NCBI RefSeq assembly: GCF_022429625.1
Contig: NZ_CP092483.1
Location: forward strand, 1,984,001 to 2,048,000
DNA: 64,000 nt
From: Devosia lacusdianchii
Lineage (GTDB): Bacteria > Pseudomonadota > Alphaproteobacteria > Rhizobiales > Devosiaceae
Direction of reading: 5' to 3'
The translations under genes and the position numbers were made by a program. Shown piece by piece: positions 31,484 to 40,137 of this stretch (position 1 is its first letter; each line of letters opens with the position of its first letter). The notes under the pieces were generated by a model. That model was not told where the DNA came from. It saw nothing but the letters and a program-made list of their open reading frames with translations, and ran no database searches.

Positions 31484-32575
31484 ATGCGCTACTTTGATAC
31501 CCAACTGGTGGGTAATTCCCGCCCTCACGCCTCCTGGTGGGGCGAAGTCGGCATGCAGCGTGAAACCTTCCACCTCGCGGAAGATGCCCTGATCGGCAAT
31601 CACCGTGAGGCGATGGCCGCCGCACTCGGCTCGACGATGCTGGCCAACTCGGCGGCGGTCCTTCCGCGTGATGCCTGGCTGGAAATGGACACCATCACCC
31701 GCCGCGTTATGCGCGACGACGAAGGCCAGGCCTATATGGCTGACCTGATGGCGCTCGCTCGACCGGTCAATATCGGCAAGATCGCCTTTGGCTACCGCGT
31801 GTCCAGCGATGCCGGCACGGTACGTCGTTCGCTCTCCGGCCAGGTGCCGGAAGTGCTCGGCAAGACCGACTACGACTATCGCCAGACCCTCGTGCCGATC
31901 TTCAACACTGGCTACGGCCGTTCTTGGCGTGAATGGAACACGCTGCAGAGTGAGAACTTCGACGCTCTGTCGGACGATCAGGAATCGCACACCGCCGCGA
32001 TCCGCGAGGACATGGCCAGTTATGCCCTTGATGGTGACACCACCATCACCTTCCAGGGCTCTGTCGGCTACGGCATCCGCAACCATCCGGCGTCCAAGGC
32101 CATCAATCTGGGCTCGGCCGGCGGCGGTGCTAACATCGATCTGTCCTCGTCCTCGACCACGGCCGACCAGATCGATGCGTTCTTCACCGGTGCCTTCGGC
32201 GCCATGCTGGACGCCAACCTGATCACCGAGGCGGTGAACCTCTACATCTCGCCCGAGATCGCCCGCAACTGGGATCGCCAGTATTCCGGCTCTGCCGGCT
32301 TCAAGGGCGGCCGCATTATGGACTTCCTCCTGACCAACCGTCGCATCAAGTCGATCAAGGTCACCTGGAAGCTCTCCGGCAACCAGTTCTTCGGCTTCGT
32401 GCCGAACTCGAACTACATCCGCCCGCTCGTCGGCATGGCGGTCAACACCACTGCTGCCGTCCGCCTCAACCCGGTGGACGACTACAACTTCCTCGTCATG
32501 GGCGCGATGGGCCTCGATATTCGCTCCGACTGGAACGGCAAGGCCGGCGTGTTCTACTCGACCGACGTCGACTAA
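31484..32575 (+). CDS. Major capsid protein (DUF6260-like)
   Basis: A 363-aa HK97-fold-type capsid protein. Position (after protease and decoration, before connectors), length and features such as LPRDAWLEMDTITRRVMRDD, GYGRSWREWNTLQSE, NLYISPEIARNWDRQYSGS and DFLLTNRRIKSIKVTW fit the DUF6260 capsid group. It is followed by a strong terminator at 32597-32623. Confidence 0.87.
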   Translation: MRYFDTQLVGNSRPHASWWGEVGMQRETFHLAEDALIGNHREAMAAALGSTMLANSAAVLPRDAWLEMDTITRRVMRDDEGQAYMADLMALARPVNIGKIAFGYRVSSDAGTVRRSLSGQVPEVLGKTDYDYRQTLVPIFNTGYGRSWREWNTLQSENFDALSDDQESHTAAIREDMASYALDGDTTITFQGSVGYGIRNHPASKAINLGSAGGGANIDLSSSSTTADQIDAFFTGAFGAMLDANLITEAVNLYISPEIARNWDRQYSGSAGFKGGRIMDFLLTNRRIKSIKVTWKLSGNQFFGFVPNSNYIRPLVGMAVNTTAAVRLNPVDDYNFLVMGAMGLDIRSDWNGKAGVFYSTDVD

Positions 32576-32596
32576 TCGGCCGGTGGTCGCTTTGAA

Positions 32597-32623
32597 GGGC
32601 TGGGAGCAATCCCAGCCCTTTTT
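32597..32623 (+). terminator. Rho-independent terminator after the capsid gene
   Basis: GGGCTGGGA / TCCCAGCCC, perfect 9-bp stem with tetraloop GCAA, followed by five T. It lies inside the late operon, so it may serve to make capsid mRNA more abundant than downstream connector mRNA. Confidence 0.9.
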
Positions 32624-32655
32624 ATGTGCCCATCTCCAACCCAAAGGAGCGCTCC

Positions 32656-33000
32656 ATGCGCATTGAGATCACACAGCCCGGCATCTTCAACGCTGAGGGC
32701 AAGGCTATCGCTGTCGGCACCGAACTGACCGTGAAAAGCGAGCCCACCGCCTGGGCCGGGCGCTATCGGGTCCTCGCCGATGGCAAGGATAAGACGCCGG
32801 TCAACAACACCGTGACCGAACCCTCGACGGCCAAGGAAGCGCTCGCGCTGTTCTCCGCCGAGGGCGTTCATCCGAACAAGGCCAAGGCCATGGCCGCCAA
32901 ATTCCTGGGCGACAAGGTACCGACTGACGCCAACAAGGAAGCCATCGTCGCCAAGCTGACCGAGCTTGCCGCTGCTGAAGACGCCGCTGGCGCTCAGTAA
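32656..33000 (+). CDS. Small structural-region protein (114 aa)
   Basis: Start ATG 32656 (MRIEITQPGIFNAEGKAIAV) has AAAGGAG 9 bases upstream. The N-terminal part is beta-rich and the C-terminal part helical with a Lys/Ala-rich tail. It is possibly a head-tail joining accessory. No family recognised. Confidence 0.65.
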   Translation: MRIEITQPGIFNAEGKAIAVGTELTVKSEPTAWAGRYRVLADGKDKTPVNNTVTEPSTAKEALALFSAEGVHPNKAKAMAAKFLGDKVPTDANKEAIVAKLTELAAAEDAAGAQ

Positions 33001-33023
33001 GTCCCCAAGCCCCAGAGAAAGTC

Positions 33024-33479
33024 ATGTACGGATCACTTGCAGGCTTCCGCGCCTACGCCCTGGCGCGGGGCGATAGCGCCCCCACGGACGCCACCAATGA
33101 GGCTGCGACGGCTGCGCTGGTGCGTGGGTCGGACATGATCCGGCTCCGCTACGTGCCGAACTTCCTGCCTGGCTATGGCATCGACTTCGTGCCGCCCGGT
33201 TCGGATATGCCTCTGGTCGAGGAGGCTGCCTATATCGCCGCCTCGATCGAACTCAAGACGCCCGGCTTCTTCAGCAAGACCTATACCGCGGCAGAACAGA
33301 AGGTCTTGACCGAAGTGAAGGGCATCAAGTGGACCGTCGTCGGGGAATCCTCCGGCGTCTACGCCTCGATGCCCGTCTCGACGCTGATCGACGCGCTGTT
33401 CTGGCCGTATGTCAGCGATCCTGATGCCGCGGGCTTCATGTTCCGATCGGTGGGCCCGAGGTCGTGCGATGTTGCCTGA
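33024..33479 (+). CDS. Head-tail connector (DnaT-like/gp6 adaptor family)
   Basis: A 151-aa protein, MYGSLAGFRAYALARGDSAP, AALVRGSDMIRLRYVPNFLP, VEEAAYIAASIELKTPGFFS, matching the family annotated 'putative DnaT-like ssDNA binding protein' in phages but placed as a neck adaptor. It overlaps the next gene by 11 bp. Confidence 0.75.
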   Translation: MYGSLAGFRAYALARGDSAPTDATNEAATAALVRGSDMIRLRYVPNFLPGYGIDFVPPGSDMPLVEEAAYIAASIELKTPGFFSKTYTAAEQKVLTEVKGIKWTVVGESSGVYASMPVSTLIDALFWPYVSDPDAAGFMFRSVGPRSCDVA

Positions 33480-33876
33480 GGACTGGTCCAGTATCGCAGC
33501 CGAGGTCACTGATGCTCTGCGCTCTGTTGCCGACACAAGTCAGCCAGGCGGATATCCGGCAACGCTGCGCATCCCGCCAGGTGGACCGCCGGCCAACCCA
33601 TGGGAGCCGCCAAGCGACTTGCCGACCTATGCCGAGCTCGTTGTCGTTCAGGACACCCGCGAATTGAAGGACGTCAACGGCACGCTGATCGGGCAGACCG
33701 TGCGGACGTTGATGTGCTCGGCAACTGGTGTTGTGCCCAGTGATGACTGGACCATCGCGGTTGGCGTTGGGGTTGCCGACGTGACAGACGACACGGTGTT
33801 CGAAGAGATCATGGCCGTGAGGCCGTTGGCGCCGGCTGGGATCGCCATCCTCTATGAGATCGACCTGGCCGGCTAA
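33469..33876 (+). CDS. Putative head-closure/neck protein
   Basis: A 135-aa protein from ATG 33469. Beta-rich (TYAELVVVQDTRELKDVNGT, TVRTLMCSATGVVPSDDW), the size and position of head-completion proteins. It ends just before a minus-strand gene. Confidence 0.6.
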   Translation: MLPEDWSSIAAEVTDALRSVADTSQPGGYPATLRIPPGGPPANPWEPPSDLPTYAELVVVQDTRELKDVNGTLIGQTVRTLMCSATGVVPSDDWTIAVGVGVADVTDDTVFEEIMAVRPLAPAGIAILYEIDLAG

Positions 33877-33887
33877 GCGCAGACTCC

Positions 33888-34103
33888 TTAGAGCGCGGCG
33901 GCCAAATCCTTAAGCATCTGGATTGCCTTCGCCGTCACCCGGGCATTCTCGGAAGCGTTGGTTTCATCCGGATTCGGAGGATCGTCGAAGCTGACTACCA
34001 ACCTAGCGTCAGCAGGGCGGGTGTTGTCGCGAAACATGACGCTGGCTGAGCGCTTACCGACGATCTGATTGAAGGTGACCTGAGGCGTTACGGATAGCGC
34101 CAT
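33888..34103 (-). CDS. Minus-strand 71-aa protein inside the late operon
   Basis: ATG 34103 (MALSVTPQVTFNQIVGKRSA) has a strong AGGAGA 8-13 bases upstream and coding-like third positions. The protein has a small beta part and a helical C-terminus. Being antisense to the late transcript with its own ribosome site, it is a candidate moron. Function unknown. Confidence 0.65.
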   Translation of the reverse strand: MALSVTPQVTFNQIVGKRSASVMFRDNTRPADARLVVSFDDPPNPDETNASENARVTAKAIQMLKDLAAAL

Positions 34104-34160
34104 GCTTGATTCTCCTGAGACTGAACAGCGGCAAGGTCGCATAGAGATTGGCGGAAACCA

Positions 34161-35192
34161 ATGGCATCGAACCGCACTCCATTCGACCAGTTGCTCGACA
34201 AATACGAGCCGATCCTGAAGGCCGCATTCCTCGACGCCATTGTCGATATCCGCAGCCAGGTGACGCTGAAGCTGCTGATCGAGCGCTTGGAGCGCGGCGA
34301 CGTGGCCGGCGCAATTGAGGTACTGGGCATCGAGCGCGAGGCGTTCGGCGCTTTCGAGCTCGCATTCGCCGAGGCTTACAATGCCGGCGGCGTTGACTTG
34401 GCGAACGGACTGAAGCTGTGCGATCCGCAAGGCCAGCGCATCGTGTTCCGGTTCGGTGTGCGCAATCCTGAAGCCGAGGCATGGCTGGCCGAGCACTCGG
34501 CTACGATGGTCACGCGGATCGTCGGGGATCAGCAGCAGAGCATCCGCTTGGCGCTGAGCGAGGGGCTGGCGCGCGGCGATAACCCGCGCCGCACTGCTCT
34601 GGATGTCGTGGGCCGCGTGTCGCGTGTCACAGGCAAACGCGAGGGCGGCATTATTGGGCTGACTGGGCCACAGGAGCGCTTCGTCGCTTCCGCCCGTCAG
34701 GAGCTTGTTTCTGGCAATCTGCGGGCCTATCTGGCGCGCGAGCGTCGGGATCGTCGGTTCGACCGGACCATCCTTGCCGCGATCAAGTCGGGTAAGGGCC
34801 TAGACCGGGCCATGATCGATCGCATCATCGGGCGCTACAGCGACCGGCTGCTCGATCTGCGCGGGGAAATGCTGTCGCGTTCCGAAACCATGGCGGCCAT
34901 CGGCAAAGCTCGCGATGACGCCATGCGTCAGGCGATCCTGTCGGGCAAGGTGGATGCGTCCTTCGTGACCAAGACCTGGCGCACGGCCGGCGATAGCCGG
35001 GTGCGGCATACGCATCGGGCGCTGAACGGTCGGGCTGCGGGCTACTATGAGGGCTTCCAGAGCCCATCGGGCGTGACGTTGCAGTATCCGGGCGATCCGT
35101 CGGCGCCGATCGGCGAGACATCGGGCTGCAGGTGCCACACCGAGTACCGCGTCGACTATACCGGCCAATTCATAGCCCGACGCGCGGCTTGA
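34161..35192 (+). CDS. Minor head/head morphogenesis protein (SPP1 gp7 / Mu gpF family)
   Basis: A 343-aa protein. The C-terminal domain shows the family signature: SRSETMAAIGKARDDAMRQA, TWRTAGDSRVRHTHRALNGR, and IGETSGCRCHTEYRVDYTG with the CRC motif. These proteins join capsid and portal assembly or enter with DNA. Its location after the connectors, rather than next to the portal, is slightly unusual. Confidence 0.85.
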   Translation: MASNRTPFDQLLDKYEPILKAAFLDAIVDIRSQVTLKLLIERLERGDVAGAIEVLGIEREAFGAFELAFAEAYNAGGVDLANGLKLCDPQGQRIVFRFGVRNPEAEAWLAEHSATMVTRIVGDQQQSIRLALSEGLARGDNPRRTALDVVGRVSRVTGKREGGIIGLTGPQERFVASARQELVSGNLRAYLARERRDRRFDRTILAAIKSGKGLDRAMIDRIIGRYSDRLLDLRGEMLSRSETMAAIGKARDDAMRQAILSGKVDASFVTKTWRTAGDSRVRHTHRALNGRAAGYYEGFQSPSGVTLQYPGDPSAPIGETSGCRCHTEYRVDYTGQFIARRAA

Positions 35193-35246
35193 CGCTCCTC
35201 ACAGACTGGCCTCCACATAGAGCCAGCAAAGTGGAGGACGTCCGAT

Positions 35247-35483
35247 ATGAGCGACAAAATTGTACCTGCAAGTGACGAGATAGTGGAGCGTGCCAAGAGC
35301 TTGGTGCGGTTGAAGCCAGAGTTCAAATGGTCGGACGATATTCAGGTTCTGACCATCAAGGAAAATGGCGGTCGAGCGCTATACTATGACGAGGTGAATG
35401 GTTGCTTCTACGAATTCATAACACCTTCGGGGCAGATGGAACTGATCTATTGCTATCCCGAGTGGAAAGGTTCCGCTGGCTAA
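35247..35483 (+). CDS. Hypothetical 78-aa acidic protein
   Basis: MSDKIVPASDEIVERAKSLV, GRALYYDEVNGCFYEFITPS; GGAGGAC lies 9 bases upstream. Slightly lower GC than its neighbours, consistent with an inserted gene. Function unknown. Confidence 0.6.
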   Translation: MSDKIVPASDEIVERAKSLVRLKPEFKWSDDIQVLTIKENGGRALYYDEVNGCFYEFITPSGQMELIYCYPEWKGSAG

Positions 35484-35495
35484 ACGACAAGCGCC

Positions 35496-35912
35496 ATGGC
35501 CACCTTTGAAGCAGAGGTGGCCGAATGGGCTCGCAAGGTCCAGGGCGCCGAGCTGCTGATCTTTCAAGAGTCCGCTCAGGAGCTCGTTTCTCAACTGACG
35601 GCGCTCACTCCTGTCGATACCGGCTTCTTGCGATCCAGCCTTCGGGCTTCGACTGCGGCCATGCCGGTCATGTCGCTGGACAATCCAGGGGCAGGGGCTT
35701 TCAACGTTGACGTCGGGGAAATTTCGCTGGTGATCGCAGGCGCCGATATCGGCGACACAATCTACCTCGGCTACACGGCCAACTATGGTGCCTACATCCA
35801 CTATGGGGCAAACGGTCGGGCGGGGCGTCCATGGGTGGCCATGGTGGCGCAGCGCTGGCAACAGATCGTCAATGAGCAGGCGTCCGAGGTCAGGTCTCGT
35901 CTTGGCCCATGA
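35496..35912 (+). CDS. Neck/tail-completion protein (HK97 gp10-like)
   Basis: A 138-aa protein with the HK97 gp10 pattern: LVSQLTALTPVDTGFLRSSL, GDTIYLGYTANYGAYIHYG and a helical C-terminus. It links neck and tail. Its 3' end overlaps a minus-strand gene by 23 bp. Confidence 0.8.
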   Translation: MATFEAEVAEWARKVQGAELLIFQESAQELVSQLTALTPVDTGFLRSSLRASTAAMPVMSLDNPGAGAFNVDVGEISLVIAGADIGDTIYLGYTANYGAYIHYGANGRAGRPWVAMVAQRWQQIVNEQASEVRSRLGP

Positions 35913-36090
35913 ACGGCTCCTGCTCGGCTTCCTGAGACTTCAGGACGGCCATTTGCAGCAGGATCAGGGTTCGGCGGGCTGATCGGATAGCCGTACCGCC
36001 GGCCGTGGTCAGGCCATCATCCTCGCCAAGCGCTTCGAGCGCGGCGTGCAGGCGGTCCCACACTTCGGTGTCGTTCAGTTTCTTGGCCAT
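35890..36090 (-). CDS. Minus-strand 66-aa helical protein in the late operon
   Basis: ATG 36090 (MAKKLNDTEVWDRLHAALEA) reads with coding-like third positions and forms a helical, acidic protein. It is convergent with the gp10-like gene and 18 bp from the divergent tail terminator. Second antisense-orientation small gene in the structural region. Function unknown. Confidence 0.55.
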   Translation of the reverse strand: MAKKLNDTEVWDRLHAALEALGEDDGLTTAGGTAIRSARRTLILLQMAVLKSQEAEQEPFMGQDET

Positions 36091-36108
36091 TGGCCGAAAG
36101 GTATCAGC

Positions 36109-36540
36109 ATGGCCACAACCGTGGAAGGGGCGATCAAAGAAGCCTTGTTTGCCCGGCTGGCAACGCTGGTGCTTGCTCCGGTCCATCCCGTGGCTTGGCC
36201 GAACCTGTCGTTTACGCCGCCGGCTGGAAACCGATATCTCGAGCCGAAGGTCGTGCCGAACACCGTCGGCCGCGTGTTCATCGGCAGCAACGAGCCGCAT
36301 CAGCGTCTCGGCTTCCTGCAGGTCAATGTCCGTGACGCCCTGAACCAGGGCACGCGCATCGACGACATTGCAGGCGCGGTCGCTGCACATTTCCCAGCTG
36401 ACCTGAAGCTGTCCAACGCATTCGGTGGCGGGATTGTGGTCCGCATCACTTCCGACCCGTCACCGGGTTCGGCGCTTATCGAAACCACGCCGCCCGGCGT
36501 GGTCGTGCCTCTGCTCATCCCCTTCGAGTGCTGGGCCTAA
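36109..36540 (+). CDS. Tail terminator-like protein (DUF4128-like)
   Basis: A 143-aa protein from ATG 36109, MATTVEGAIKEALFARLATL, with GRVFIGSNEPHQRLGFLQV and FGGGIVVRITSDP. The fold order and position fit gpU-like tail terminators of siphophages. Confidence 0.72.
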   Translation: MATTVEGAIKEALFARLATLVLAPVHPVAWPNLSFTPPAGNRYLEPKVVPNTVGRVFIGSNEPHQRLGFLQVNVRDALNQGTRIDDIAGAVAAHFPADLKLSNAFGGGIVVRITSDPSPGSALIETTPPGVVVPLLIPFECWA

Positions 36541-36560
36541 AACCTCAACAGGAGCTTCCA

Positions 36561-37082
36561 ATGAGCCAGTCCTTCCCGGTCGCGGGCCGGAAAATCTATA
36601 TGCACGCCGATGTGCTCGTGCCGCCAGTCGATGGTCTGTTCGACGCTGCGGACTTTCCAGCAATCACCGACGAAGATTGGGGAGCCATTGGCAAGTGGAG
36701 CACCATGGGGTCGTTGGGCGGGGACCAGGCAACGATCACACAGGCCTTTCTCAACGAGGAATACGACGACGTTCAGATGGGAACAAAGAACCCTGGGGTC
36801 ATGTCGAATACCTTCGGGGTGCTGCCGGCTGATCCCGGCCAGATCGCGCTGTATGCAGCGGCCGGGGATAAGAAGCTCCGCGCGTTCCTGATCGAGTTCC
36901 CAGATGCGCCCACCGGTGCCACTCCCCACGGCAGCATCCGTCTCTTCGCGGCGTACGTGAAAGAGCCTGTGGAACAGGGCGGCGAGGCCAACACCATGGG
37001 CATGATGACCGTCGACCTGGTCAAGTTCAAGAACAGCGTCCGCGTGCCCGCCGCTGGCACTGGCGGCCCGGTTGGAGGCTAA
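36561..37082 (+). CDS. Major tail tube protein
   Basis: A 173-aa protein with CAGGAG 8 bases upstream. It lies between the tail terminator and the tail assembly chaperones, and is beta-rich (GQIALYAAAGDKKLRAFLIE, SIRLFAAYVKEPVEQGGEA). Its size and order match siphophage tube proteins. Confidence 0.8.
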   Translation: MSQSFPVAGRKIYMHADVLVPPVDGLFDAADFPAITDEDWGAIGKWSTMGSLGGDQATITQAFLNEEYDDVQMGTKNPGVMSNTFGVLPADPGQIALYAAAGDKKLRAFLIEFPDAPTGATPHGSIRLFAAYVKEPVEQGGEANTMGMMTVDLVKFKNSVRVPAAGTGGPVGG

Positions 37083-37085
37083 CGC

Positions 37086-37469
37086 ATGGAAATCTCCGGC
37101 CTTGTCTCCACCGAGCAGCTTTTCGAGCTCGATGTCGAGCACCCCGCCACGGGAAAGCCGATGGGCATCACGATCAAGGTGCGCTCAGCCGGCTCTGATG
37201 CGGCCATGGAGGTCGTGCGCAAGCAGACCGACGACATCCTGGTCAAGCAGCAAAAGCGCAAGCTTATCCATGCCGAGGCAGTCGAGGCCAATGAGATCGA
37301 CCAGGCCGTCTCTTATGTCGCTTCATGGGATTGGGGCGCCAACACCTATGACGGCAAGGTGCCCGACAGCGATCCGGCGACAATCAAGGCCATCCTGACC
37401 AAGGAAGGCTGGCTCTATGCTCAGATCGCGGGGGCTGCGCGCAACATCGCAAATTTTACGCGGAGCTGA
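37086..37469 (+). CDS. Tail assembly chaperone, gpG-like
   Basis: A 127-aa protein 3 bp after the tube gene. The helical region AAMEVVRKQTDDILVKQQKR and its position before the tape measure mark it as the short product of a gpG/gpGT pair. Its last codons contain the slippery site A AAT TTT at 37451-37457, 10 bases before its TGA stop. It would coat the tape measure during tail assembly. Confidence 0.82.
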   Translation: MEISGLVSTEQLFELDVEHPATGKPMGITIKVRSAGSDAAMEVVRKQTDDILVKQQKRKLIHAEAVEANEIDQAVSYVASWDWGANTYDGKVPDSDPATIKAILTKEGWLYAQIAGAARNIANFTRS

Positions 37470-37804
37470 CGGACGAACTTTGCGGCGTTGTTCGATCTGC
37501 CGTCCTTGCCCCGAGTTTCGATCCAATCGTGCCATGGGGGCAGGAATACCTCTGGCGCTGGTTCGTGGAATTGTCGCAGGGGCGTCAGGACGGGCTTAAC
37601 GGCCCCATGGCGCTGTCATGGCGGGATATGGCCGAATGGGCGTCCCTGACCCGCTGTGCGCCCCGTAGCGATGAATGGCGGGTGCTCCGAGCCATGGACG
37701 CGGCGTTCCTCGCTGCTGTTCGTGACAAGGGCAATGCTCCGCCCCCCGACGCAGCGACATCCGGACGTCTGCTCACCCCTGAACTATTCGACGCCCTGTT
37801 TTGA
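37086..37804 (+). CDS. gpG-gpT frameshift fusion tail chaperone
   Basis: A -1 shift at 37451-37457 yields a product of about 239 aa. It is the gpG part (to NF) followed by YAELTDELCGVV, VPWGQEYLWRWFVELS, SWRDMAEWASLT and LLTPELFDALF. The gpT-like part has GTG 37529 but no binding site, so expression by frameshift is favoured. In lambda the GT fusion recruits tube protein to the tape measure. The tape measure gene starts 13 bp downstream. Confidence 0.8.
37451..37457 (+). promoter_or_regulatory. Programmed -1 frameshift slippery heptamer
   Basis: In the gpG frame the bases read gcA AAT TTT acg, a perfect X XXY YYZ heptamer (A AAU UUU). The -1 frame is open from upstream of the site and continues YAELTDELCGVVRSAVLAP into the gpT-like frame, with no stop until 37804. 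Confidence 0.85.
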
Positions 37805-37816
37805 CGAGGTACAGCA

Positions 37817-39481
37817 ATGGTCGATGTCGCGCGTCTCGGCCTCGCGGTCGACTCTTCACAGGTCGAGAAGGGCACGGTCACCCTTCACCAGTTGACTGGC
37901 GCTGCCGGCCAAGCATCTGCTGCTGCTCAGCGTCTCGCTGGGGCCACGAATGTAGAGGCTGCGGGCCACAGGGCCGCCGCTGCGGCTGCTCAAGTCCACA
38001 ATGCTGCCCTGATGGCTCAGAACACCGTCATCCGGTCGAGCATGCAGCAGCGGACCATGATGATCTACCAGTTGAACGACGTTGCTGTGTCGCTCGCTTC
38101 AGGCATGAACCCGGCCATGGTGGCCATGCAGCAGGGTTCGCAGATACTGCAGGGCGGTTTCGCGCCAGCCCTCAAGACGATTAGCGATCTGACGGTCGGG
38201 CTGGTAACGAAGTTCTGGCCCCTTGCAGTCGTGATCGGCGTTGTTTCCGCTGCCCTGCAAGCCATGACGGACGAGATCAACGCCGTCGACGGCGCCAATG
38301 TGTCGATGCTCGATACTGCTCTGGCCGTGTTCCAGTCCATGGCGGACGGCATTAGGACTCTGCTCGGCCCTGCTTTCGATTGGCTTGGAGGAATATGGAG
38401 TTGGCTCAGCCCCATGCTGCTGAGCGGCCTGGAGATCACGGTCAACGCGATCATTGGTGGCTTCCACCTCGGCTTCAAGAACATCATTTCCATCTGGTCG
38501 ATGTTGCCGGCAGCGATGGGCGACGTGATGATTACGACGGCCAATGTCATCGTCAAAGGTGTCGAGTGGTCGATCAACAAGGCCGCCGAGTTCCTGAACG
38601 GCTTCATCAACAAGTACAATGAGGGGCTGGCCGCAATGGGCCAGAGGACGTTGCCGACGTTCGGTGGGGTCGAGTTTGGCGGACTGGCAAACCCGTATGC
38701 CGGCAGCCTCGGCGGGTTCGCAGATGCCGCGACGCGGAACCAGCAAGAGGTCGCGGGTACTAACTACTTCGGCAACTGGATGAGCGATATTGGACAGCGC
38801 GCACAGGCGATAGCTGCCGCTCGCAAGGAAACCGAGGAACTTGGGGGCGCAGCGGCGGCGGCAAACGACAATTTCGGCAAGCTGGTTGATCAGGGGCTGG
38901 GCGGTCTCGTTCACTGGACGGAATCGTTTGGCGAGGCTGCCAAGTCCGCATTCTCCAATCTCGGTACCGGCATAGTCGATGCGTTTCAGAAGGGCGGAGA
39001 CATCGCCTCGAATGTGCTCGACATGCTCATGGACAAGGTGGGGCAGTTCGGCGAGACCCTGTTGAACAACGGCCTTAACGGCCTGTTGAATGCCGGGCTC
39101 GGTGCACTCGGCGGCATGTTCGGGGGCGGCACTTGGGGCGTTGCCGGTGGGTTCTCGGGCTTCAGCGGCATCTTCGGCATACCCGGCATGGCCTCGGGTG
39201 GCACCGTGGGCCGGGCAGGGCTGTCTTGGGTTGGTGAGAAGGGCCCAGAGCTGCTTCGGCTGCCCACCGGCGCGCAGGTCATTCCGAATGGCCCATCCAC
39301 GGCCATGGCGGCAAACCAGAACGGTGGCGACCTGATCATCAACAACGTGATCAACGTCCCGGGCGGCACCAGTCCTGAGACCGCCCCGGCAATCGCACGG
39401 GAAGTAACGAAGGAGCTGCGCCGGCAGCTTCCCGACGCGATCGAGCGTCATAACCGCAATCCGCTCCGGAGGACTGGCTGA
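37817..39481 (+). CDS. Tail tape measure protein
   Basis: A 554-aa protein. The N-terminal ~95 residues are Ala/Gln-rich helices, then QLNDVAVSLASGMNPAMVAM, a typical tape-measure phrase. Hydrophobic segments follow (FWPLAVVIGVVSAALQAM, WLSPMLLSGLEITVNAIIGG), with a Gly-rich C-terminal region and GLSWVGEKGPELLRLPTGAQ near the end. It sets tail length and probably helps DNA cross the membrane. Its stop overlaps the next start. Confidence 0.9.
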   Translation: MVDVARLGLAVDSSQVEKGTVTLHQLTGAAGQASAAAQRLAGATNVEAAGHRAAAAAAQVHNAALMAQNTVIRSSMQQRTMMIYQLNDVAVSLASGMNPAMVAMQQGSQILQGGFAPALKTISDLTVGLVTKFWPLAVVIGVVSAALQAMTDEINAVDGANVSMLDTALAVFQSMADGIRTLLGPAFDWLGGIWSWLSPMLLSGLEITVNAIIGGFHLGFKNIISIWSMLPAAMGDVMITTANVIVKGVEWSINKAAEFLNGFINKYNEGLAAMGQRTLPTFGGVEFGGLANPYAGSLGGFADAATRNQQEVAGTNYFGNWMSDIGQRAQAIAAARKETEELGGAAAAANDNFGKLVDQGLGGLVHWTESFGEAAKSAFSNLGTGIVDAFQKGGDIASNVLDMLMDKVGQFGETLLNNGLNGLLNAGLGALGGMFGGGTWGVAGGFSGFSGIFGIPGMASGGTVGRAGLSWVGEKGPELLRLPTGAQVIPNGPSTAMAANQNGGDLIINNVINVPGGTSPETAPAIAREVTKELRRQLPDAIERHNRNPLRRTG

Positions 39482-40131
39482 TGGCTTTAGCCAACCCTCT
39501 GGCGATCGCGGACTTTTACGACCGGTTCCGGGTGCAGGATGTGACCTTTGTGCAGGGACCCCAGCAACAGCGCTCGGCCACTGGTGGCGGCGAAACCCGC
39601 TATGCAGATCGCGCGCCGTCGTTGTGGAAGGCAGACGTCACCACTCAGCCACTGCTTAATGCCGAGGCCGAAGGCATCATGGCGTTGATCAACTCGCGTG
39701 GTGGCGGGCTCAAGACGGTGCTGCTGTACAATAGCCGGTTGCCCTATCCATCCAGCGACCCCAAGGGCCAGATCATCGGCGCTACCGTGCCGAAGCTCGG
39801 GGTTATCACGGATCGCCTGCATGTGGCCTTCACCGGCTTCCCTGCGGGCTATTTGATCCCGCTGGGCACCTACTTTTCTATCCAGTTCGACACCAGTCGG
39901 TTTTATCTGGGCCAGTTCGCCGAAGCTCGCACCGCCAACCCGATCACCGGCACGGTCGGGGCGACGGAGGTATGGCCGCCGCTTCCGGCGTCGATCTCAG
40001 GCACGCCTGACGTCGTAATCGTCAAACCGCCCGCCAAGTTCAGGATCGAGCCTGGCTCCGCCTTCCTGTCCAAGGAGGGAGGGCTGCACTCGACCATCAA
40101 GTTCAGCGCCGAACAGACCTACTCCCGGTAA
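39481..40131 (+). CDS. Distal tail-type protein
   Basis: A 216-aa beta-rich protein starting inside the tape measure stop. TTQPLLNAEAEGIMALINSR and AEQTYSR at the end fit a baseplate/distal-tail component. Identified by position; no exact family. Confidence 0.65.
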   Translation: MALANPLAIADFYDRFRVQDVTFVQGPQQQRSATGGGETRYADRAPSLWKADVTTQPLLNAEAEGIMALINSRGGGLKTVLLYNSRLPYPSSDPKGQIIGATVPKLGVITDRLHVAFTGFPAGYLIPLGTYFSIQFDTSRFYLGQFAEARTANPITGTVGATEVWPPLPASISGTPDVVIVKPPAKFRIEPGSAFLSKEGGLHSTIKFSAEQTYSR

Positions 40132-40137
40132 TCATCC

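Noticed and set aside
30485..32644. 719-codon open frame on the minus strand
   Set aside because: It runs antisense across the protease, decoration and capsid genes. Its composition (His/Val/Gly/Arg-rich, no domain) is that of a GC-rich mirror frame; the plus-strand genes are recognised families.
38099..39451. 450-codon open frame opposite the tape measure
   Set aside because: Mirror of the Ala/Gly-rich tape measure coding sequence; no start signal or recognisable protein.
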